DNA from: an uncultured Aquimarina sp.
GTDB taxonomy: Bacteria > Bacteroidota > Bacteroidia > Flavobacteriales > Flavobacteriaceae
DNA: 5,810 nucleotides
Reading direction: 5' to 3'
Assembly: GCA_937958735.1 (NCBI GenBank)
Contig: CALGNG010000261.1
Location: 1-5,810 of the forward strand
Positions 1 to 5,810 of this stretch are shown here, piece after piece (the first letter of the stretch is position 1; each line of letters begins with the position of its first letter). Under the pieces are notes generated by a model, which saw nothing but the letters and a program-made list of their open reading frames with translations, ran no database searches and had not been told where the DNA came from. Both the position numbers and the translations under genes were made by a program.

Positions 1-69
1 TTGTGCAATTGCAGCAGAAGAAATAAAGATACTTAATGCTGTTATTCCTATAATATTTATAATTTTCAT
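1..69 (-). CDS. Exported protein of the ECF sigma locus, N-terminus only
   Basis: Only the first 23 codons are in the window; the gene continues past the left edge. The start is the ATG at 69-67. The peptide begins MKIINIIGITALSIF and ends SSAAIAQ. It has one basic residue near the start, a hydrophobic core, and an A-I-A|Q site matching the AxA signal peptidase I rule, so export to the periplasm or beyond is likely. It is the third leftward gene after the sigma factor and the small membrane protein, 92 bases from the latter, and has its own copy of the ECF-type promoter (110-149). In Flavobacteriaceae, similar loci often have a small periplasmic protein in this place, sometimes annotated as a sensor of the ECF sigma factor. 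That identity is inferred from context, because none of the mature protein is visible. The signal peptide is well supported and the function is not. Confidence 0.7.
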   Translation of the reverse strand, partial: MKIINIIGITALSIFISSAAIAQ

Positions 70-109
70 AATTTTATTTTTAGGGGTTAATACTACTATT
101 GTTTTGAAC

Positions 110-149
110 GTTCTATAACTTTAGACTAGAAATAGACGTAAAGGTTTAA
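110..149 (-). promoter_or_regulatory. ECF-type promoter P2, upstream of the exported-protein gene
   Basis: Read on the minus strand, this 40-base element starts with TTAAACCTTT (149-140), the -35-like block with the ECF-typical AAC. It continues to TAGTCTAAAG (128-119), the -10-like block with GTC, leaving 17 bases between AAC and GTC. It aligns without gaps to the element upstream of the sigma gene (1191-1230) at 30 of 40 positions, with all differences outside the two blocks. A start site about seven bases past the -10 would leave a leader of roughly 40-45 bases before the ATG at 69. A second GTCTA (137-133) lies inside the spacer, too close to the -35 block to be the usual -10. No TAnnTTTG box is visible in this gap. 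The promoter role is inferred from the paired conservation and the position. Confidence 0.7.
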
Positions 150-161
150 TTAACTTTCTTT

Positions 162-629
162 TTATTCAGAAAAAACCAAATCTTCTAAAGCAAATTCATC
201 AAGATATTCCTCGCTATAATTATCATCTAAATAGATAGAAAGTAAAGGGTCGTTCTTATAAAAAAGAGTGCTGTCTAGATTGGTTTCCGTTTTTTTGGAA
301 AGAGTTGTTACTATTTTTGTATTAGGATTTAAAGAAGAAAAATTAGTAGAAATAACAATCAGTAATAATATAGAAGCTGCTATGGCTAACCCGTATTTAA
401 AAGTAGATTTATACTTGTAAAAAATAGATGTGTTAGAAGGTTTTACGGACTTTAAAATAGTAGTTTCCGAATTTGCAAAGTATTTATTGGGAGTAGAAAA
501 CCCCAAATCTGTTTTGGACTTATTAGTAATAGTAGGCTCTGTAGACTTTAAAATAGCGGTTTTATTTTCTTTAAAATACCCATTAGGTACAGAAAACCCC
601 TCTTTATTATATATAGTATTTTTTTTCAT
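162..629 (-). CDS. Small single-pass membrane protein, candidate anti-sigma factor
   Basis: A 155-residue protein lying six bases downstream of the sigma gene stop, so almost certainly co-transcribed with it. The N-terminal 78 residues are polar and Lys-rich. They contain two 22-residue repeats, residues 11-32 (GFSVPNGYF...) and 43-64 (GFSTPNKYF...), with 13 of 22 identical positions. One transmembrane helix follows at about 79-97 (GLAIAASILLLIVIS), preceded by KYKSTFKYG. By the positive-inside rule the N-terminus is cytoplasmic and the C-terminus periplasmic. The C-terminal 21 residues (135-155) are strongly acidic, with nine Asp/Glu and no Lys/Arg. Small membrane proteins with a P-x-G-Y-F motif are common next to Bacteroidota ECF sigma genes. 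The position and topology suggest an anti-sigma factor whose N-terminal repeats could contact the sigma factor. There is no zinc-binding H-x3-C-x2-C motif, so it is not a classical ZAS anti-sigma. The function is inferred. Confidence 0.75.
   Translation of the reverse strand: MKKNTIYNKEGFSVPNGYFKENKTAILKSTEPTITNKSKTDLGFSTPNKYFANSETTILKSVKPSNTSIFYKYKSTFKYGLAIAASILLLIVISTNFSSLNPNTKIVTTLSKKTETNLDSTLFYKNDPLLSIYLDDNYSEEYLDEFALEDLVFSE
438..503 (-). repeat. Second copy of the internal GFSxPNxYF repeat
   Basis: Codes residues 43-64 of the small membrane protein. It matches the first copy (534-599) at 43 of 66 bases, including an identical 13-base run, GACTTTAAAATAG on the plus strand, at 448-460. 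The repeat period is 96 bases (32 codons), so the frame is kept. Confidence 0.7.
534..599 (-). repeat. First copy of the internal GFSxPNxYF repeat
   Basis: Codes residues 11-32 of the small membrane protein. Compared with the copy at 438-503, the shared residues are G-F-S, P-N, Y-F, T, I-L-K-S and the final P. The 13-base identical stretch lies here at 544-556. Confidence 0.7.
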
Positions 630-635
630 AATAAA

Positions 636-1175
636 TTACTGTTTTAAAAATGCTTCAATTTTTTTTTTAGCTATGTGGTAAGAAGCTTTTAGTGCCCCCT
701 GGGAAGTTTCTAAAATCTCCGATATTTCGCTAAATTTTAATTCGTCATAATAGCGCATTTGGAAAACCCGCTTTTGTTTTGTGGGAAGTGTATTAATAGC
801 TTGTTGTAATTGATATTGAATTTTATTTCCTTCGAAATATACATCCTCTTTTAATTCTCCAAGGATTTTGGTAGTTAACTCTTCCGACGATATCTTTAGC
901 ATTTTTTGTTTTTTATTTAAAAACGATAAAGATTCATTATAAGCAATTCGGTACATCCAAGTATGCAAAGCGCTATCTCCTTTAAACTTAGGGAGTCCTT
1001 TGTGAATTTTAATAAAAGTATTTTGGAGTACATCGTTAGCATCTTCGTGTAGTAACACTATTTTACGAATGTGCCAATATAATCGTTGTTGATATTGGTC
1101 TAATAACTTAGTAAAAGCCTTTTCCTTAGTTTTAGGATCTTTTAGATTTTGTATAAAAAGGCTTTCTTCTATCAA
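636..1175 (-). CDS. ECF-family RNA polymerase sigma factor (sigma-70 type)
   Basis: A 179-residue alternative sigma factor of normal ECF length, which directs core RNA polymerase to its own promoter class. Region 2 spans about residues 24-89: EDANDVLQNTFIKIHKGL (44-61) is the core-binding 2.2 segment, and FKGDSALHTWMYRIAYNE (64-81) covers 2.3/2.4, which melts and reads the -10. A variable linker follows. Region 4 is at about 122-178, with a helix-turn-helix in LKFSEISEILETSQGALKAS (146-165) for the -35. Regions 1 and 3 are absent, as in ECF sigmas. The start codon is TTG (1175-1173). No in-frame ATG lies between it and the upstream stop TAG at 1220-1218, and the resulting MIEESLFIQNLKD is a normal ECF N-terminus. 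It heads an operon with the small membrane protein and is preceded by the ECF-type promoter at 1191-1230, which points to autoregulation. The ECF subgroup and inducing signal cannot be read from the sequence. Confidence 0.95.
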   Translation of the reverse strand: MIEESLFIQNLKDPKTKEKAFTKLLDQYQQRLYWHIRKIVLLHEDANDVLQNTFIKIHKGLPKFKGDSALHTWMYRIAYNESLSFLNKKQKMLKISSEELTTKILGELKEDVYFEGNKIQYQLQQAINTLPTKQKRVFQMRYYDELKFSEISEILETSQGALKASYHIAKKKIEAFLKQ

Positions 1176-1190
1176 ATTAATATTTATTTT

Positions 1191-1230
1191 GTTACATAGC
1201 TTTAGACTAAAGTTATTCTAAAAGGTTTAA
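1191..1230 (-). promoter_or_regulatory. ECF-type promoter P1, upstream of the sigma gene (autoregulatory)
   Basis: On the minus strand the -35-like block TTAAACCTTT lies at 1230-1221 and the -10-like block TAGTCTAAAG at 1209-1200, with 17 bases between AAC and GTC. It is the counterpart of the element at 110-149, and the two extra bases before it (AA) are also shared. The expected start near 1193 gives a leader of only about 18 bases before the TTG start codon. It sits just after the pheT terminator and no TAnnTTTG box is seen between that terminator and the gene, so this is the only recognisable promoter for the operon. Confidence 0.75.
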
Positions 1231-1249
1231 TTCTGTTTCAATTATTTTT

Positions 1250-1283
1250 AAAAAAAAGACCGTTTGATTTTTTCAAACGGTCT
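1250..1283 (-). terminator. Rho-independent terminator of pheT
   Basis: On the minus strand, AGACCGTTTGA (1283-1273) pairs perfectly with TCAAACGGTCT (1267-1257) as an 11-bp stem with a loop of five A. A run of T follows directly (to 1250). It lies 23 bases past the pheT stop. It should isolate the sigma operon from pheT readthrough. On the plus strand the hairpin lacks a following T run, so it acts leftward only. Confidence 0.93.
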
Positions 1284-1306
1284 GTAAATACTTAAAATAG
1301 AATATT

Positions 1307-3733
1307 TTATCTTAATTCTGCTCCAAATTCTTTTTCAAAAGTTTGTTGTAGCTTATTCATTATTTTATCGATTTGTTTATCGTTAAGTGTTTTGTTCTCG
1401 TCTAATAAAGTAAAACTAAGGGCATAAGATTTTTTGCCTTCAGGAAGGTTTTTACCCTCGTATACATCAAAAAGATTAACCTCTTTTAAAAGCTTGCGCT
1501 CTTGTTTAAAAGCTGTTTGGTATAACTGGTTATAGGTAATTTTTTGATCTAATAATAAAGCAAAATCACGACGTACAGGTTGGAACTTGGGTAAGTCTAC
1601 CAGCTTAATATTTTTAAACTTTAAGTTTTCAATAATAGCAGACCAGTTAAAATCCGCAAAAAGTACAGTTTGTCCAATACTAAATTGCTTATTAATTTTA
1701 TTAGAAACTACTCCAAATTCTACTAAAACATTTCTTCCTTGTGATAATTGTATTCCTTCAGAAAAAACAGAAGAATTTACTGGAGCTACCTGTGTATTAG
1801 AAATTCCAAGGCGTTGTAATATACGCTCTACAATAGATTTTAAGAAAAAGAAACTACTAGTTTGTTGTGGTTGGTTCCAGTTTTCGGAAAACTGATTACC
1901 TGTTACAAATAAGCTTAAATGTTTATTCTCTATATTTTTGCCTTCTACAGCATGATATGTTTTTCCAAACTCGAAGAATTTTAAATCGGAACTTTTACGG
2001 TTAATATTATAGGAAACAGCCTCTAAACCAGAAAATAATAAAGATTGGCGCATTACCGATAAATCCGAGCTTAATGGATTTAATATTGTAACATTTTCTT
2101 CCTCTTTTAATTCCGAAATATAACTTATGTATTTAGGAGTAGTTAGAGAGTTGGCCATAATTTCGGCAAAACCTTGACCTACCAATTGCTCTGCAATTTT
2201 GTTTTGTACCTTATAGTCTTCTACTTTAGATACACTGGCAATAGATGCGTTTAATTTAGTGGTAAACCCAATATTGTTGTATCCATATACACGAAGGATT
2301 TCTTCAATAACATCGGCTTCCCTTTGTACATCGTTCCTGTAAAAGGGAATGGTTAATCCCAATCCACTTTCGGTAACATTATTCACTTTTATTTCTAAAG
2401 AAGATAAAATACTTTTAATGGTTTCTCTTGGTATCGCTTCTCCAATTAACTTGTCTGTATTCTCGTAAGACAGTACTACTTGGTAGTCCTTAAATTTTTT
2501 AGGATATAAGTCGGAAATGTCGCTAGTAATTAATCCACCAGCATACTCCTGTATAAGTAAAGCGGCACGTTTTAAGGCATATTCGGTAAAATTAGGATCA
2601 ATACCTCTTTCAAAACGGAAAGACGCGTCTGTATTTAAAGCATGGCGTTTTGCAGTTTTACGAACACTTACAGGGTTAAAATAAGCACTTTCTAAAAATA
2701 TTTGCGAAGTAGATTCGCTTACGCCAGAATCTAAGCCACCTAAAACTCCTGCAATACACATAGGTGTGTCCCCATCACAAATCATTAAATCCTCTTCGTG
2801 TAAGGTGCGTTCTACACCATCTAGTGTAGTAAATTTAGTTCCCGCTTTAACTGTTTTTACTTCGACTTTTCCAGTTGTAATGCTAGAGGTATCAAAAGCA
2901 TGTAGGGGTTGCCCTAACTCGTGCATTACATAGTTGGTAATATCTACTACATTATTTTTTGGTGTAATACCAATAGCTTTAAGTCTATTTTTAATCCATT
3001 CTGGAGATTCCTCTATTTTAATGCCAGTAATACTTACACCGCAATAGCGAGGAGCTAATTTTGTATCGGCAACTTTAATATCAAATTTATGTAACCTATT
3101 TTCTACATGAAAACTCATTACAGAAGGGCTAATAAGCTCTTTAGTAACTCCCTGTTGCTGCAATCCAGCTTTTAAATCGCGGGCCGTACCAAAATGGCTC
3201 ATAGCATCGGCACGATTTGGAGTTAATCCTATTTCAAAAATCTCGTCAGTTTCAATATTAAAGACTTCGGCAAGTGGTGTACCTATTTTAAGGTCCTCGT
3301 CTAAAACTAAAATCCCGTCATGTCCTTTACCAAGGCCTAGCTCATCTTCGGCACAAAGCATTCCAAAACTTTCCTCTCCTCGGATTTTTCCTTTTTTAAT
3401 TTTAAAGGCTTCTCCATCTTCTGTAAATAATTCGGTACCAATAGTAGCAATAGCTACTTTTTGTCCTGCAGCTACATTTGGAGCACCACAAACAACTTGT
3501 AAAGGCTCTTCTCGTCCAATATCTACTTTGGTAACCTTTAATTTATCTGCATTAGGATGTGGATTGCACTCTACTACATGGCCAACTATTACCCCTTTTA
3601 AACCGCCTTTTAAGCTTTCAAAAGGTTTAATTCCTTCAACTTCTAAGCCTAAATCAGTTAATAACTCTCCTGTTTTTTGGGAATCCCAATCAATATTTAG
3701 AAACTGTTTTAGCCAGTTATAAGAAATTTTCAT
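1307..3733 (-). CDS. pheT: Phenylalanyl-tRNA synthetase beta subunit
   Basis: Complete, 808 residues, the usual length for bacterial PheT. With PheS it forms the cytoplasmic alpha2beta2 enzyme that charges tRNA-Phe; the beta subunit binds tRNA and edits Tyr-tRNA-Phe. Visible domains in order: N-terminal MKISYNWLKQFL; an OB-fold tRNA-binding domain at about 42-155 (CNPHPNADKLKV at 56-67); the B3/B4 editing domain at about 215-400 with the hallmark VVDITNYVMHELGQPLHAFD (262-281); B5 at about 405-485 ending RNDVQREADVIEEILRVYGY (466-485); an inactive synthetase-like core at about 495-700; and a C-terminal FDX-ACB anticodon-binding domain at about 715-808 (PKFQPVRRDFALL). The ATG at 3733-3731 is the standard start for the family and is preceded by an A/T-rich leader without a Shine-Dalgarno. 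pheS is not adjacent: the upstream neighbour is the divergent pta. The gene ends at its own terminator. There is no sign of a frameshift or missing domain. Confidence 0.98.
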   Translation of the reverse strand: MKISYNWLKQFLNIDWDSQKTGELLTDLGLEVEGIKPFESLKGGLKGVIVGHVVECNPHPNADKLKVTKVDIGREEPLQVVCGAPNVAAGQKVAIATIGTELFTEDGEAFKIKKGKIRGEESFGMLCAEDELGLGKGHDGILVLDEDLKIGTPLAEVFNIETDEIFEIGLTPNRADAMSHFGTARDLKAGLQQQGVTKELISPSVMSFHVENRLHKFDIKVADTKLAPRYCGVSITGIKIEESPEWIKNRLKAIGITPKNNVVDITNYVMHELGQPLHAFDTSSITTGKVEVKTVKAGTKFTTLDGVERTLHEEDLMICDGDTPMCIAGVLGGLDSGVSESTSQIFLESAYFNPVSVRKTAKRHALNTDASFRFERGIDPNFTEYALKRAALLIQEYAGGLITSDISDLYPKKFKDYQVVLSYENTDKLIGEAIPRETIKSILSSLEIKVNNVTESGLGLTIPFYRNDVQREADVIEEILRVYGYNNIGFTTKLNASIASVSKVEDYKVQNKIAEQLVGQGFAEIMANSLTTPKYISYISELKEEENVTILNPLSSDLSVMRQSLLFSGLEAVSYNINRKSSDLKFFEFGKTYHAVEGKNIENKHLSLFVTGNQFSENWNQPQQTSSFFFLKSIVERILQRLGISNTQVAPVNSSVFSEGIQLSQGRNVLVEFGVVSNKINKQFSIGQTVLFADFNWSAIIENLKFKNIKLVDLPKFQPVRRDFALLLDQKITYNQLYQTAFKQERKLLKEVNLFDVYEGKNLPEGKKSYALSFTLLDENKTLNDKQIDKIMNKLQQTFEKEFGAELR

Positions 3734-3755
3734 TTTTCAATAAATTTAAGAACCG

Positions 3756-3763
3756 CAAATATA
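3756..3763 (-). promoter_or_regulatory. Candidate housekeeping -7 box for pheT
   Basis: TATATTTG on the minus strand fits the Bacteroidota sigma-A -7 consensus TAnnTTTG exactly. It lies 22 bases upstream of the pheT ATG, giving a leader of roughly 15 bases. No TTG is present 17-23 bases further upstream, so the -33 element is weak or missing. Confidence 0.5.
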
Positions 3764-3808
3764 ACAAACAGCTTAAGTATTGTTATTAAAACAGACTTTT
3801 TTTTAATA

Positions 3809-3842
3809 TTGAAAAGATCAATTTAGTAGCTTTTTAGTTTTG
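3809..3842 (+). promoter_or_regulatory. Candidate distal promoter for pta (weak)
   Basis: TTG (3809-3811) is followed after 23 bases by TAGTTTTG (3835-3842), an exact TAnnTTTG. A second exact match, TAATTTTG, lies at 3849-3856 without a suitable TTG. The spacing is at the long end for Flavobacteriaceae, and the leader would be about 165 bases. Such AT-rich sequence produces chance matches, so this is tentative. Confidence 0.3.
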
Positions 3843-3895
3843 AGAATATAATTTTGAAGTTTGATAGCAGGGTATTTTTTGGAGAACACTAATTT

Positions 3896-3926
3896 TTATT
3901 AAAAAATCTTATCGGTTTTTTAATAA
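3896..3926. repeat. 11-bp AT-only inverted repeat in the pheT/pta gap
   Basis: TTATTAAAAAA (3896-3906) and its exact complement TTTTTTAATAA (3916-3926) flank a nine-base spacer containing the only G/C positions, around ATCGG. It lies about 90 bases before pta. It could be a protein-binding site or a weak hairpin in the pta leader, but composition alone makes such matches fairly likely. Confidence 0.45.
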
Positions 3927-3987
3927 AGTAGTCGAATTAATACTAATATTTTTTAATCTAATTATTACAGCTACAAGAGAGATTACG

Positions 3988-3995
3988 TATCTTTA
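3988..3995 (+). promoter_or_regulatory. Candidate proximal -7 box for pta
   Basis: TATCTTTA matches TAnnTTTG at all but the last fixed base and ends 19 bases before the pta ATG, a typical short Flavobacteriaceae leader distance. No TTG sits at the -33 position; only TTA (3965-3967) is present. An AAGG directly abuts the ATG, too close to act as a Shine-Dalgarno. Confidence 0.35.
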
Positions 3996-4014
3996 AAATC
4001 AAATAAATTTAAGG

Positions 4015-5810
4015 ATGAGTTCAGGTATATACGTAGCTACTAGCGAGCCTAATAGTGGTAAATCTATTGTGGTTTTAGGACTAGTAAGAACCCTATTAGG
4101 TAAAACAGCTACAGTGGGGTATTTTAGACCAATTGTAGACGATTTTAAAGAAAACGAAGGGGATAATCATATCAATACTGTAACCTCTTATTTTGACTTA
4201 GATATTTCTTTTGAAGAAAGTTATGGATTTACACGTTCGCAAGTTGTCGAAAAATATAATTTAGGTAAAGGTGGAGAGGTTTTCGATAAAATTATCGAAA
4301 AGTACAATAAGCTGTCGGAGAAATTTGATATAGTAGTAGTAGAAGGTACGGACTTTTCTGAGGCAGGAAGTATTATGGAGTTTGATATTAATATTTTAAT
4401 AGCCAAAAATTTGGGTATTCCTGCAATTATTGTTGTCAATGGTAAAAGAAAAAGTATTTCCGATACCGTAGGCAAGCTAAAATTAGCGTACAATACTTTT
4501 AAATCTAAAGAAGTAGAAGTTATAGGAGTAGTAGCCAATAAAGTGGCTAAAAAATCCAAACAAGCAATAATGGATAAGTTAGAAGGGGTAATGCCCTCTG
4601 CTATCGAAAAAATAGTAATTCCGTCCATAAAATCTTTACGCTCTCCTACTTTAAAAGAAATTACAGAAAACCTTAAGGGAACTGTTTTATTTGGAGAAGC
4701 TTTTTTAAATAACCAAGCAGGTAGTTTTGGAGTAGGAGCCATGCAGTTGCATAACTATTTAACCCATTTAAAAGAAAATAGTTTAGTAATAACCCCTGGA
4801 GACCGGTCGGATATTATTTTGGGAGCAATTCAAGCCAGTACTTCGGTAAATTATCCTAAACTTTCGGGTATTATTCTTACAGGAGGGATTGTTCCAGAAG
4901 ATTCGGTACTTAAACTAATAGAAGGTATAAAAATTAGTTTACCAATAATATCTGTAAAAAAAGGCACTTTTGATGTAACCAACAGAATTGGAAATATAGA
5001 ATCGGCTATTTATGCAGAAAATATCCAAAAGATCACCATCTCTATCGCCGTTTTTGAAAAATATGTGAATACAGATCAGCTTTCGGAAAAACTAATTAAG
5101 TTTGAAAGTAAGGTAATTACACCTAGAATGTTTCAGTATAATTTATTAAAGCGCGCACAAAAAGTTAAAAAACGTATTGTTTTACCAGAAGGTTACGACG
5201 AGCGAATTTTAAGAGCAGCTTCTAGATTGCTAGCTTCTGGTGTTGTCGAGGTTATCTTGCTAGGAGACGAAACCAATATAAAATCAAAAGCAAATAAGTT
5301 GGGTATCCCATTAGATTTAGATCGTTTAGAAATTATAGATCCATTATCTTCGGAACTGGTTAAGGAGTATGCCACCACTTTTTACGAGTTGCGTAAACAT
5401 AAAGGAGTAAATATGGATATGGCCAAAGATGTAATGGCAGATGTTTCCTATTTTGGTACCATGATGATTTATAAAGGCCATGCAGATGGTATGGTATCAG
5501 GGGCAGTAAACACTACACAGCATACCATAAGACCAGCATTGCAATTTATAAAAACAAAACCAACAGCTTCTGTAGTCTCTTCTGTCTTTTTTATGTGCCT
5601 AGAAGACCGAGTGTCTATATTTGGAGACTGCGCCATAAACCCTAATCCTAATGCAGCCCAATTGGCAGAAATAGCTATAGCCTCTGCGGATACGGCAAGT
5701 AATTTTGGGATAGAGCCTAAGATAGCCATGTTATCTTATTCTTCGGGAAGTTCTGGAAAAGGAGCAGATGTAGATAAGGTAAGAGAAGCCACCCAAATTG
5801 TAAAAGATAA
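4015..5810 (+). CDS. pta: Phosphate acetyltransferase, long form, 3' end outside window
   Basis: The frame is open from ATG 4015 to the right edge: 598 codons plus two bases of an expected length near 700. Pta interconverts acetyl-CoA and phosphate with acetyl phosphate and CoA in the cytoplasm, normally paired with acetate kinase. The N-terminal BioD-like P-loop domain (about 1-200) has Walker A SEPNSGKS (10-17) and a Walker B-like FDIVVVEG (104-111). A DRTGG domain follows at about 220-330, with the GDRSD motif at 262-266. The catalytic PTA/PTB domain begins near 373 and shows RIVLPEG, ADGMVSGAVNTTQHTIRPAL (490-509), CAINPNPNAAQLAEIA, and MLSYSSGSSGKG (572-583). The C-terminal part with the catalytic Ser-Arg (NDLSRG-type) motif is beyond the window, so completeness cannot be judged. 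The start is fixed by MSSGIYVATSEPNSGKS, the usual N-terminus of long Pta proteins. In Bacteroidota ackA often follows pta and could lie just outside. pta diverges from pheT. Confidence 0.96.
   Translation, partial: MSSGIYVATSEPNSGKSIVVLGLVRTLLGKTATVGYFRPIVDDFKENEGDNHINTVTSYFDLDISFEESYGFTRSQVVEKYNLGKGGEVFDKIIEKYNKLSEKFDIVVVEGTDFSEAGSIMEFDINILIAKNLGIPAIIVVNGKRKSISDTVGKLKLAYNTFKSKEVEVIGVVANKVAKKSKQAIMDKLEGVMPSAIEKIVIPSIKSLRSPTLKEITENLKGTVLFGEAFLNNQAGSFGVGAMQLHNYLTHLKENSLVITPGDRSDIILGAIQASTSVNYPKLSGIILTGGIVPEDSVLKLIEGIKISLPIISVKKGTFDVTNRIGNIESAIYAENIQKITISIAVFEKYVNTDQLSEKLIKFESKVITPRMFQYNLLKRAQKVKKRIVLPEGYDERILRAASRLLASGVVEVILLGDETNIKSKANKLGIPLDLDRLEIIDPLSSELVKEYATTFYELRKHKGVNMDMAKDVMADVSYFGTMMIYKGHADGMVSGAVNTTQHTIRPALQFIKTKPTASVVSSVFFMCLEDRVSIFGDCAINPNPNAAQLAEIAIASADTASNFGIEPKIAMLSYSSGSSGKGADVDKVREATQIVKD

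Larger units (their letters stand above)
3734..4014. other. Divergent pheT/pta intergenic region, no gene seen
   Basis: These 281 AT-rich bases separate the divergent starts of pheT and pta. I see no convincing open reading frame, RNA gene or riboswitch, and nothing like a phenylalanine attenuator leader. It contains a good -7 box for pheT (3756-3763), several TAnnTTTG-like boxes facing pta, and an 11-bp AT-only inverted repeat (3896-3926). It does not contain the ECF-type element found in the sigma locus. Confidence 0.6.

Noticed and set aside
430..681. Plus-strand reading frame of 83 codons opposite the small membrane protein
   Set aside because: It is antisense to a supported operon, has low-complexity hydrophobic content from complementing AT-rich coding DNA, and shows no independent start signal.
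1587..1895. Plus-strand reading frame of 102 codons opposite pheT
   Set aside because: It lies wholly within the conserved pheT coding sequence on the other strand and resembles no protein family I recognise.
3621..3630. A third AAAGGTTTAA block (TTAAACCTTT on the minus strand) inside pheT
   Set aside because: It encodes conserved in-frame pheT residues (I-K-P-F), and no CTTTAGAC block lies at the spacing seen in the two promoters, so it looks like coincidence.
3528..3722. Plus-strand reading frame of 64 codons opposite the pheT 5' end
   Set aside because: It is the complement of the conserved PheT N-terminal and OB-fold region, with no promoter or start signal.
4221..4742. Minus-strand reading frame of 173 codons opposite pta
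   Set aside because: The plus strand here encodes clear Pta P-loop and DRTGG domains. The antisense frame is long only because of codon bias in pta.
5193..5729. Two minus-strand reading frames (5193-5378 and 5469-5729) opposite the Pta catalytic domain
   Set aside because: Both are antisense shadows of conserved PTA/PTB coding sequence and show no family resemblance.
1..5810. CRISPR arrays, tRNA or rRNA genes, insertion sequences, phage or integron features
   Set aside because: I saw no regularly spaced repeats, no tRNA-like cloverleaf, no transposase or integrase motifs and no terminal inverted repeats on either strand.

Overview
The window looks like chromosomal DNA of a member of the Bacteroidota, most likely Flavobacteriaceae. 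The DNA is AT-rich, Shine-Dalgarno sequences are weak or absent, and the region upstream of pheT carries a TAnnTTTG-type -7 box typical of the phylum. The long Pta with a BioD-like N-terminal domain and the style of the ECF sigma operon fit this as well. The species cannot be named from the sequence.

Layout, left to right. (1) Positions 1-1230 hold a leftward (minus-strand) ECF sigma-factor locus. It comprises a sigma factor (636-1175), a small single-pass membrane protein six bases downstream (162-629), and the signal peptide of an exported protein that runs off the left edge (1-69). (2) pheT, the phenylalanyl-tRNA synthetase beta subunit, is complete and also leftward (1307-3733). A strong hairpin-plus-T-tract terminator (1250-1283) separates it from the sigma gene. 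(3) Positions 3734-4014 are an AT-rich divergent intergenic region with no gene but with promoter-like boxes and an 11-bp AT palindrome. (4) pta, phosphate acetyltransferase, runs rightward from 4015 and is cut by the right edge after 598 codons, before the C-terminal catalytic Ser-Arg region.

The most informative signal is a pair of 40-bp elements, one upstream of the sigma gene (1191-1230) and one upstream of the exported-protein gene (110-149). Without gaps they match at 30 of 40 positions. The matches concentrate in two blocks, an AAC-containing one (TTAAACCTTT) and a GTC-containing one (TAGTCTAAAG), with 17 bases between AAC and GTC. That is the architecture of an ECF -35/-10 promoter. 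The simplest reading is that the sigma factor drives both its own operon and the adjacent exported-protein gene. The membrane protein (candidate anti-sigma) and exported protein (candidate sensor or target) would then form a small autoregulated envelope-signalling circuit. No housekeeping-type -7 box was seen in front of either gene. pheT and pta are ordinary housekeeping genes and are not obviously linked to this circuit.
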